From Novosphingobium acidiphilum DSM 19966 (GTDB lineage Bacteria > Pseudomonadota > Alphaproteobacteria > Sphingomonadales > Sphingomonadaceae): DNA of 6,221 nucleotides. Under the pieces are notes generated by a model that saw only the letters and a list, made by a program, of their open reading frames with translations, was not told where the DNA came from and ran no database searches. The translations under genes and the position numbers were made by a program. Positions within the stretch are counted from its first letter, which is position 1. The number at the start of each line of letters is the position of its first letter. Location of the stretch: NCBI RefSeq assembly GCF_000429005.1, contig NZ_AUBA01000036.1:1-6221 (forward strand). Direction: 5' to 3'. Of this stretch, positions 1-4,880 are shown in pieces.

Positions 1-359
1 CTCTCATCGAAGGCTCTACCAGTATCTCGACGAAGGGTTTCAAACAGGCTCTCAACCTCGAACGAAACCTTCCTGCTGAGCCTGACCGCCAATGATCGAC
101 TGTCTGTTTTCAGAGACCGATTCACATGATTCCGTCCGACCACACCTGCTAGATCGGCAGGAACCCGAACCCGAAACTGGTAGACGGAGCCGCGAAGCCA
201 AAGACCCCTAACACTCCGATTGTGTGTCAGGTTTGTGCCACAGGGTTTCGAACGATTTCCTGAATGATTTCGATACTTTAAATCAAAATCAGAAGCATCG
301 TTGTGCAACAGCTTTGTGTCACACAAGCCAGAATTTGACGGAATATCGTTTAAAATCAT
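1..359 (-). CDS. Tyrosine recombinase (integrase A), N-terminal part, cut by the window edge
   Basis: A minus-strand frame is open from an ATG at 359-357 to the left edge, giving 119 complete codons with no stop. From about residue 51 it reads like the N-terminus of phage or island integrases: RGLWLRGSVYQFRVRVPADL, then VVGRNHVNRSLKT and an Arg/Lys-rich helix. That pattern is the strand-and-helix start of the arm-binding or SAM-like core-binding region. The catalytic domain would lie outside the window. Residues 1-50 resemble nothing I recognise and are less GC-rich. The only in-frame alternatives to the ATG are TTG codons 12 and 18. There is no Shine-Dalgarno site before the ATG, which lies 5 nt past the encoded CCA of a same-strand tRNA gene. 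The family call is by resemblance; the true start is uncertain. Confidence 0.72.
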   Translation of the reverse strand, partial: MILNDIPSNSGLCDTKLLHNDASDFDLKYRNHSGNRSKPCGTNLTHNRSVRGLWLRGSVYQFRVRVPADLAGVVGRNHVNRSLKTDSRSLAVRLSRKVSFEVESLFETLRRDTGRAFDE

Positions 360-364
360 ATGCT

Positions 365-438
365 TGGAGCGGGTGAAGGGAATCGAACCCTCGTCGTAAG
401 CTTGGGAAGCTTCTGCTCTACCATTGAGCTACACCCGC
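365..438 (-). tRNA. tRNA-Gly (anticodon CCC), CCA encoded
   Basis: On the minus strand the sequence folds as a full cloverleaf. The acceptor GCGGGTG pairs with CACCCGC, and the D arm is GCTC/GAGC. The anticodon arm is GAAGC-TTCCCAA-GCTTA, placing CCC at positions 34-36. The T arm is GAGGG-TTCGATT-CCCTT, followed by the discriminator T and an encoded CCA. The outermost anticodon-stem pair (G-A) is a mismatch. The gene would decode GGG. Its 3' end faces integrase A at 5 nt and its 5' end lies about 58 nt from the stop codon of integrase B. tRNA-Gly genes are well-known integration targets, ICEclc being an example. No second copy of the tRNA 3' end, which would mark the other att site, is present in the window. 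Confidence 0.96.
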
Positions 439-480
439 AAACCGTTGAAAAACCAGCGATGAGCAACAAGGTACCACGCA

Positions 481-507
481 TGGTTTACAGGGTGGTTTAC
501 ACCACCC
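481..507. repeat. Repeats and hairpin at the 3' end of integrase B
   Basis: TGGTTTACA occurs at 481-489 and again at 493-501. The second copy lies inside a hairpin with perfect 7-bp arms, GGGTGGT (490-496) and ACCACCC (501-507), and a TTAC loop. The integrase B stop codon (497-499) is at the loop. No T-run follows on the minus strand, so this is not a classic intrinsic terminator. It could slow transcription into the tRNA gene, or be a recombinase site next to int. The structure is seen; the function is inferred. Confidence 0.4.
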
Positions 508-1594
508 CCGAAACGCGCTTGGCAACTGCCACAGCTGCATGACCTTGGTCAACGTATGTTTTGCGTATTCCGGCCACCTGCTGAGGTGACCAGCCCATGA
601 TGTCAGCGATCTCGTCGTTGGTCACACCGGCCTTGATCATCCGCGTGCAATACGTCCCGCGCAAATCATGGATGTGCTTCGTTCGGCGCTGGCCGCTGAT
701 CTCATCAATATGGCAAATTCCGGCCGCGTCCCGCACCCTGTTGAATGAACCACCGAAACCATCCCCGGTCCACTGCTGACCACGGCTGTTCACAAGGACG
801 TTATCGATACCCTCGGCCCGGCTGCGCGTTCGCAGCTCGCTTAGCAGACCTGCGAGTTCGGGCAGGATTGGGATCACCACCTTCCAGCGTTTTCCGCGGC
901 TCTTTTTGATGGCATGCTTTTCGATTGTCGCTTGCCGGACGTGTGCCCAGGTCAGTGTCACGAGATCCTCGCGGCGCAGACCCGTAAGAGCAGCCAACCG
1001 AAGTCCATCAATCACATGGTGCATGGCCTGAGCCTCGGCCGCGCAACAAAAGGCCGACATGTCTGCCTCGGTCCAGATGATCTCCGCCCGGTTTGCATTC
1101 CGGTACAGGTGCGGAATTCCGTCTGCTGCATTGCATACGACTTTGCCATGAAGTCTGCCAAATTTCAGAAGGGCCCTGAGCACGATCACGCCATTGTCTG
1201 CTGCGCGCGGCTGGTTCGCTCTGGAGTCACGCCAGTTCACAACCTTGCTCGTCATGCGGGGGTCATTCCAAATGCTCAGCGGCAGATTGCCCCAACGATC
1301 ATCAATGACCTTGAGCTGCGATCCCCAGGTCTTTTGAGTGTTTCTTGCAAATGCGTTCCATTCTGGGCTTTTTTGCCAATCTTCGATCAGCCGCGACAGT
1401 GTTTCGGCTACAGGCGCGACCCGGATTTTCGCATCCGTTGCCGCGCGTAGCTTGTCTAGATGGGATTTGCCTAGGCGTGGCCGTTCCCAGCCCTCATGTC
1501 TCAGGATTTGGGGGCCGCCGCGATAGGCATAGACATACCAAAAGGGCGGGCGATTGCGCCTCGCCTTTCGAACGACGTGGATGCCGGAAATCAC
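497..1594 (-). CDS. int: Site-specific tyrosine recombinase (integrase B)
   Basis: This 365-residue protein has a normal length for a phage or island integrase, which joins and excises element DNA at an att site. Residues 17-55 look like an N-terminal arm-binding region, about 65-165 are the SAM-like core-binding domain, and about 170-360 are the catalytic domain. Catalytic residues can be read off: Arg207 in TGLRRED, a beta-hairpin lysine in KSRGKRWK, His309 and Arg312 in HDLRGT, Trp335 in MGWS at the second His/Trp position, and the nucleophile Tyr347 in RKTYVDQ. The set is complete, so the enzyme is probably active. It starts with GTG inside a GTGA overlap with the upstream 71-codon ORF, which suggests translational coupling. 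It is read toward the 5' end of the tRNA-Gly gene, so its attachment site is unclear. Confidence 0.93.
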   Translation of the reverse strand: MISGIHVVRKARRNRPPFWYVYAYRGGPQILRHEGWERPRLGKSHLDKLRAATDAKIRVAPVAETLSRLIEDWQKSPEWNAFARNTQKTWGSQLKVIDDRWGNLPLSIWNDPRMTSKVVNWRDSRANQPRAADNGVIVLRALLKFGRLHGKVVCNAADGIPHLYRNANRAEIIWTEADMSAFCCAAEAQAMHHVIDGLRLAALTGLRREDLVTLTWAHVRQATIEKHAIKKSRGKRWKVVIPILPELAGLLSELRTRSRAEGIDNVLVNSRGQQWTGDGFGGSFNRVRDAAGICHIDEISGQRRTKHIHDLRGTYCTRMIKAGVTNDEIADIMGWSPQQVAGIRKTYVDQGHAAVAVAKRVSGVV

Positions 1595-1806
1595 TGGAGC
1601 AGGCCGGCCGCCTCGAGTTGGTCAAATGCACTGCACTCGCGCTGCGGCGCCGACGGTTCGCGCACCACTTCTATCGTACCGTCGGGCGCCAGCCGGATCA
1701 TGCCAATTTCGAAACCTGTGGCTTCGATCGCCAAAATGGCTCGACGGATCACGGGGGTTTTGGCATATGTGTGCATACGATCTGTCATGTGTGCATTTTT
1801 GCACAC
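1591..1806 (-). CDS. Small protein of unknown function, co-transcribed with integrase B
   Basis: A 71-residue ORF (up to 71 from GTG at 1806) ends in the GTGA that starts integrase B, so the two genes form an overlapping operon. The central part, VIRRAILAIEATGFEIGMIRLAPDGTIEVVRE, looks like a short helix followed by beta-strands. It resembles small uncharacterised proteins next to integrases in alphaproteobacterial prophages. By position it could be an excisionase or directionality factor, but I see no clear winged-helix or MerR-type helix-turn-helix. The start is uncertain: GTG at 1806, ATG at 1788 or ATG at 1776. The proposed promoter would begin transcription near 1788, which favours one of the ATGs and a leaderless or very short-leader mRNA. 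The first codons overlap the operator repeats. Confidence 0.62.
   Translation of the reverse strand: MCKNAHMTDRMHTYAKTPVIRRAILAIEATGFEIGMIRLAPDGTIEVVREPSAPQRECSAFDQLEAAGLLQ
1760..1788 (+). promoter_or_regulatory. Candidate promoter for the HTH regulator gene
   Basis: TTGGCA (1760-1765) and TGTCAT (1783-1788) are 17 bp apart and match the sigma-70 consensus at 5/6 and 4/6 positions. Transcription would start near 1795, leaving a leader of about 30 nt with an AGGAG ribosome site at 1815-1819, 6 nt before the GTG at 1826. Repeats of ATGTGTGCAT lie in the spacer and over the start point, so autorepression is plausible. This is inferred from pattern only. Confidence 0.35.
1767..1806. promoter_or_regulatory. 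Operator-like cluster of GTGTGCA sites
   Basis: ATGTGTGCAT occurs at 1767-1776 and again, identically, at 1787-1796, 20 bp apart, or about two helical turns. The second copy forms a perfect inverted repeat with a third half-site: GTGTGCA (1789-1795), TTTT, TGCACAC (1800-1806). The cluster covers the start regions of both divergent transcripts. It is the obvious candidate binding site for the HTH protein encoded just to its right. The repeats are seen directly; the binding partner is inferred. Confidence 0.55.
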
Positions 1807-1823
1807 GGCCCTTCAGGAGTCAA
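1795..1823 (-). promoter_or_regulatory. Candidate promoter for the small ORF and integrase B
   Basis: On the minus strand TTGACT (1823-1818) and AAAAAT (1800-1795) are separated by exactly 17 bp, with 5/6 and 4/6 matches to sigma-70 boxes. The expected start near 1788 coincides with an in-frame ATG (1788-1786) of the small ORF. The -10 box lies inside the GTGTGCA-TTTT-TGCACAC palindrome, so a bound repressor would block it. The -35 box overlaps the ribosome site of the divergent gene. Confidence 0.4.
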
Positions 1824-1825
1824 CC

Positions 1826-2377
1826 GTGCTGCAGGAACCTATCGCGAGCGTTGATAAAGTTAAATTTGCTGCAACGAGGGCCGCGGGAATGCTTCGCGAG
1901 GCAATCCCCCAGCAGACCATGTCATTGCGCTCCATCGCAAAAAAGCTTAATTACAAGCAGGCCACCGTCCTGAGCCAGATGGCCAAGGGCCGCATTCAGA
2001 TCCCGCTAGAGCGCGCCACCGAAATCGCTCGGGTTATGGGCATCGATCCCGGAGAATTTCTCCTTGCGGCGATCGAGCAACGCACTGAAGATGCACATTT
2101 AATCAATAACTCGGACTTTTCCGACGGCCGCAAGGGCGGGTTCCAGATGAACCTGATGATGATTGCAGGCATTGAATCTGGCCGCGGCCTTGATGATCTG
2201 ACCGAAGTGCAAAAGCGTATCATTCGAGAGGTCGTTGCCGAGGCGCAACCCGAACGACGTTGGTTAAGCGTGGCCGAGCTGCCCGCGATGATCCACCTTC
2301 GGCGCCTTCGCCCCCGCATTGCTCACCAAGGCCTGAATGATCACGACATGGCCGCGATCAAAGATGCGCTAGGCTAA
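1826..2377 (+). CDS. Helix-turn-helix DNA-binding regulator
   Basis: I place the start at GTG 1826 because AGGAG sits 6 nt upstream; this gives 183 residues. The same frame is open further left to 1496, but that stretch is antisense to the small ORF and integrase B. Residues 32-78 look like a Cro/CI (XRE)-type helix-turn-helix: SLRSIAKKLNYKQATVLSQM, then KGRIQIPLERATEIARVMG. The GIDPGEF ending is typical of the fifth helix of such domains. After a polar linker, about residues 125-180 (LTEVQKRIIREVV, RWLSVAELPAM, LNDHDMAAIKDAL) form a second helical region of unknown role, perhaps for dimerisation. It is divergent to the integrase operon, with 19 bp between the outermost starts, and probably represses both directions through the GTGTGCA sites. 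No LexA-like peptidase domain is seen, so classic SOS induction is not indicated. Confidence 0.75.
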   Translation: MLQEPIASVDKVKFAATRAAGMLREAIPQQTMSLRSIAKKLNYKQATVLSQMAKGRIQIPLERATEIARVMGIDPGEFLLAAIEQRTEDAHLINNSDFSDGRKGGFQMNLMMIAGIESGRGLDDLTEVQKRIIREVVAEAQPERRWLSVAELPAMIHLRRLRPRIAHQGLNDHDMAAIKDALG

Positions 2378-2387
2378 TCATTTTGCG

Positions 2388-2417
2388 TAGTAACACGCAC
2401 GCATTTTGTGTTAGTAT
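2388..2417. promoter_or_regulatory. Inverted repeat and weak -10 box before the HUH gene
   Basis: TAGTAACAC (2388-2396) and GTGTTAGTA (2408-2416) form an inverted repeat with one mismatch and an 11-bp centre. TAGTAT (2412-2417), a 4/6 match to the -10 consensus, overlaps the right arm and ends 6 bp before the ATG at 2424. No good -35 box is seen. If the box is used, the mRNA would be almost leaderless, which fits the weak ribosome site (only GCGGG directly before the ATG). The centre contains GCATTTT, also present in the GTGTGCA palindrome upstream. Confidence 0.35.
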
Positions 2418-2423
2418 TGCGGG

Positions 2424-2894
2424 ATGTTCGATTGTCCCCTCGCACCAGTCCGTCCAGCGCTTGTCGACTGGATCACCGATATGGCCTGCACGCATGCCGT
2501 TACGCTGAATACCGATCGTGAGCTGTCGGAGGCTCGCCTTCGACAGATCTACAGCACTTTTTGCCTAAATCTTGACCGCAAGATCCTGGGCCGGCGCAGC
2601 GTGACCAAAATGAATGCGGCTCTGCGCCTGCGTGGATTTGCGTTTCCAGAAAACCTCATGACCAATGCGCATCTGCATTGTGCGCTTGACCTGACCGCGT
2701 TGGCCACGAAGGTCGGGTGTGAGGATCAGCTTGCGTTCGCTATCCTGAGCACGTGGCACCAGGCCACACGCGGCGCGGGCACCGTTTTCGTCCGGCCAAT
2801 CAACAATCCCACCGCCTGGGCGAAATATATCTCCAAATTCGCCGACCGCCGCGACCCGAAGTATTTTCTCACAGAGGATTTTCACCGGGCGTGA
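2424..2894 (+). CDS. Small HUH (rolling-circle Rep-like) protein
   Basis: This 156-residue protein shows, in the right order, the three motifs of HUH single-strand endonucleases of Rep type. Motif 1 is a beta-strand, THAVTLNT (residues 23-30). Motif 2 is His83-Leu84-His85 in NAHLHCAL, the metal-binding pair. Motif 3 is Tyr135-Ile-Ser-Lys138 in WAKYISK, the YxxK nucleophile motif. Such enzymes nick one DNA strand at an origin and start rolling-circle replication or transfer. The protein is shorter than most plasmid Reps and has no helicase domain, so it would need a host helicase. It resembles uncharacterised small proteins of alphaproteobacteria. It lies 46 bp after the HTH gene on the same strand, so it may share that transcript or use its own promoter. 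Activity is inferred from motifs; a degenerate HUH-fold protein remains possible. Confidence 0.65.
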   Translation: MFDCPLAPVRPALVDWITDMACTHAVTLNTDRELSEARLRQIYSTFCLNLDRKILGRRSVTKMNAALRLRGFAFPENLMTNAHLHCALDLTALATKVGCEDQLAFAILSTWHQATRGAGTVFVRPINNPTAWAKYISKFADRRDPKYFLTEDFHRA

Positions 2895-2897
2895 CCC

Positions 2898-2922
2898 CCA
2901 CACCGGCCTTGCGCCGGTGTGG
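2898..2922 (+). terminator. Strong hairpin just after the HUH gene
   Basis: A perfect 10-bp stem, CCACACCGGC (2898-2907) with GCCGGTGTGG (2913-2922), has a CTTGC loop and begins 4 nt after the stop codon. It is very stable, but no T-run follows (CAATGACA), so it is either an imperfect terminator or an mRNA-stabilising 3' end. Because the gene encodes a Rep-like nickase, a hairpin origin is an alternative. Confidence 0.5.
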
Positions 2923-2968
2923 CAATGACATATCCGCTTGATTTCGCGGAAAAAAAGACCCATGCGCC

Positions 2969-4083
2969 GGATCGTGTCCCAGCACGTGGTGTAGCTTTTC
3001 GGGTCCACCGCGATTTTCGGCGTCAGATTGAGCCGGTCATGTACCGGGCACAGCCGACAGCACGACGATGGGATTATCGCTGAGCGGCGCCATGGTTTCA
3101 AGCGACATGTATCGGCCACGCTGGACGGCCCATTCGTCGTTTTGTTCGAGGAGGATAGCGCCGATCAGGCGGGTGATGCTGGCCTCGTTGGGGAAGATGC
3201 CGACGACATTGGTCCTGCGCTTGATCTCGCCGTTGAGCCTCTCGATGGGGTTGGTGCTGTAGAGTTTGGCGCGGTGTTCCTTGGGGAAGGCCATGTAGGC
3301 CAGCACGTCGGGCTCTGCGTCGTCCATCAAACCCGCCAGTTTGGGCAGCTTGGGGCGCATCTGGTCGGTAACTGAACGCCATTGCTGGCTGGCCGCTTCG
3401 GGTGTCTCCTGGGCAAAAGCGGTGGCGATGAAGGCCGATACGACGCGCCTGCCGCTTTTGCCTGCGTGAGCCAGGGCATTGCGCATGAAGTGGACGCGGC
3501 AGCGTTGCCATGTTGCGCATAGCAGCTTGGAGACAGCGGCCTTGATGCCCTCGTGGGCGTCGGAGATCACCAGCTTGACCCCGCGCAGGCCCCGCCGCGT
3601 CAGCTTGCGCAGGAACGCAGTCCAGAAGGGTTCGGCCTCCGAAGGGCCGATGTCCATGCCCAGTACCTCGCGGCGTCCATCGCTGTTGACGCCCACCGCC
3701 ACGATCACTGCGACCGAGACGATCCGCCCATTCTGGCGCACTTTCACATATGTCGCGTCGATCCACAGGTAGGGCCAGTCGCCCTCGATCGGGCGATCGA
3801 GGAAGGCGGTGACACGCTCGTCGATCTCTTCGCACAGTCGGCTGACCTGGCTCTTGGAGATGCCCTCCATGCCCAACGCCTTGACCAGGTCATCAACCGA
3901 ACGCGTCGATATGCCTTGGATATAGGCCTCCTGGATGACCGCCGTCAGCGCCTTCTCGGCCATCCGGCGCGGTTCCAGAAAGCCGGGGAAGTAGCTGCCC
4001 TTGCGCAACTTCGGGATGCGCAGTTCGACGGTCCCGGCGCGGGTGTGCCAGTCACGCTCGCGGTGACCATTGCGCTGGGCAAG
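2969..4083 (-). mobile_element. Truncated IS256-family insertion sequence
   Basis: The transposase coding part and its downstream end are present, but the 5' end of the element is missing. The likely surviving terminus begins near 2969 (GGATCGTGTCCCAGCACGTG, continuing into GTGTAGC), 68 bp beyond the transposase stop. That is a usual spacing, and the sequence resembles IS256-family ends. No inverted copy of it is found near 4083 or elsewhere in the window. The other boundary is placed where similarity to the family stops, at the LAQRNGH segment; it is accurate to perhaps 10 bp. Target duplications cannot be identified. Confidence 0.72.
3037..4083 (-). pseudogene. IS256-family (Mutator-type) transposase, N-terminus lost
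   Basis: The frame can be read for 407 codons from 4260, but only the part from about residue 60 is transposase. From QRNGHRERDWHTRAG onward it follows the family closely: LRIPKLRKGSYFP, the helical ISKSQVSRLCEEID region, and the DDE nuclease core. Catalytic residues are Asp168 (LWIDATY), Asp234 (VISDAHEG) and Glu340 (NPIERLNGE), with the family's C-H pair Cys254/His257 (QRCRVHF), counted from 4260. The usual first 60 or so residues, which carry DNA-binding helices, are replaced by translation of an unrelated antisense gene fragment (see 4084-4239). The catalytic domain has no frameshift, so the truncation seems recent. A protein could still be made from the hybrid frame but probably could not bind the ends. 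Confidence 0.8.
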
Positions 4084-4239
4084 CGGGTCACCGTGATCGA
4101 CGCGCTGGCCTTGTCCGGCGATTGTTCTCGCGCCAATCAGAGCCGCAACATGCCTGTGATCCAGCGCAGGCTGAAATGCCAAGGCTGCGGCGGTCGCGAC
4201 GTGACCTGCGGGCCGGTAGAACGCACTTCGCGGGCATAA
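4084..4239 (+). pseudogene. 3' fragment of a small zinc-ribbon protein gene
   Basis: The plus strand holds about 51 codons of protein-like sequence ending in TAA at 4237-4239. It begins RVTVIDALALSGD, continues MPVIQRRLKCQGCGGRDVT and ends VERTSRA. The Cys-X2-Cys-Gly-Gly-Arg-Asp ending is typical of small two-knuckle zinc-ribbon proteins seen in alphaproteobacterial genomes and prophages. The first CxxC knuckle and start would lie to the left, where truncated IS256 sequence now begins. The protein-like pattern stops where the transposase pattern starts, which is why I place the junction here. The family call is by resemblance and the function unknown. The frame continues to the left only as antisense of the transposase. 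Confidence 0.45.
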
Positions 4240-4298
4240 GCTGTCACCTGGGTCGTGCAACCGCTACGGTGCCTAAATCGGCGCTGCCCCCCGGTGGC

Positions 4299-4565
4299 CT
4301 ACTGAGCGCAGCGACCGCGCTGGGTCACTGCAAAGCGTTCTGCGACCTCGCCGCGCCCAGCGGCGTTCACAGGGCCATACCGGGCATCTCTGTCCGCCAT
4401 ACCATACAATCTCGTGCCTGCCGTACGCCCGGCAGTGCGGTCCAGCCCCAGTTCCAATTGTACCGTGACGCTGACAGCCCCACCGACCAACAGAAGCACG
4501 AAGTCCTAGGATTATAATCCAATCGCCACCCCGATCGCGCCTATCAGCCGGGGTTTTAAAATCAC
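4299..4565 (-). pseudogene. Possible broken small membrane protein ORF
   Basis: From GTG 4565, preceded by AAGGA, the minus frame reads a hydrophobic segment (LIGAIGVAIGL) and then TAA and TAG at codons 18 and 20. It continues hydrophobic in the same frame (FVLLLVGGAVSVTV) and ends in a polar tail with a stop at 4299. Hydrophobic sequence on both sides of two nearby stops suggests a once continuous membrane-protein gene. The stops lie in the palindromic segment GGATTATAATCCTAGG. A shorter ORF from GTG 4499 (66 residues) is the alternative. I recognise no family, and chance is a real possibility. Confidence 0.22.
4509..4520. repeat. Perfect 12-bp palindrome GGATTATAATCC
   Basis: The site is fully self-complementary, carries a perfect TATAAT on both strands and overlaps CCTAGG (4505-4510). 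No matching -35 box is seen at 16-18 bp on either strand, so it is not called a promoter. It may be a dimeric regulator site or a chance palindrome. Confidence 0.35.
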
Positions 4566-4880
4566 TATTCCTTAAATTAATGAAAAAACACGAGCTGGGC
4601 CCCACCCAGATCGCCGGAGAATTGCGATAAGTCCATGAATTTGACGCCTTGGCCCAGTTGCCTAGACGCAATCGTTCGGGCAATGTTAATGTTTAAACGC
4701 GAATAGACGTTAACGGACGTGGGGCCAGGGCGTTGTACGAGGCGCTGCGAAGCGAAGCCTAGCGCTTTGCGAAATGAATGCCGGGATTGACGACCCTATC
4801 GAAATTGCAAGGCTGTTCGGCATTCGGCGTTTGACCTCGACAGCCAGAGCCCGGATTGAAGTTGCTTTGATTGTATAATT

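Noticed and set aside
360..542. 60-codon plus frame over the tRNA
   Set aside because: It runs antisense through the tRNA gene, which folds clearly on the minus strand.
914..1450. Long plus-strand frame inside integrase B
   Set aside because: It is a shadow of the integrase, which has all catalytic residues, and has no recognisable domain.
1767..1806. CRISPR-like or iteron array
   Set aside because: There are only three short half-sites with unequal spacing; an operator is the simpler reading.
1496..1825. N-terminal extension of the HTH regulator frame to 1496
   Set aside because: It is antisense to the small ORF and integrase B, and the GTG at 1826 has a well-spaced AGGAG.
2565..3119. Minus-strand 184-codon frame across the HUH gene and the IS256 end
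   Set aside because: It crosses an IS boundary and is antisense to a gene with clear motifs.
3553..4083. Long plus-strand frame antisense to the IS256 transposase
   Set aside because: Only its last part (from about 4084) looks like protein; the rest mirrors the transposase.
4580..4630. Short plus ORF MKKHELGPTQIAGELR, similar in feel to a resolvase helix-turn-helix
   Set aside because: It has only 16 codons and lacks the rest of the HTH motif; too short to support.
4774..4878. 34-codon plus frame MNAGIDDPIEIARLFGIRRL and onward
   Set aside because: It has no ribosome site or recognisable family, and is only noted as a possible gene tail.
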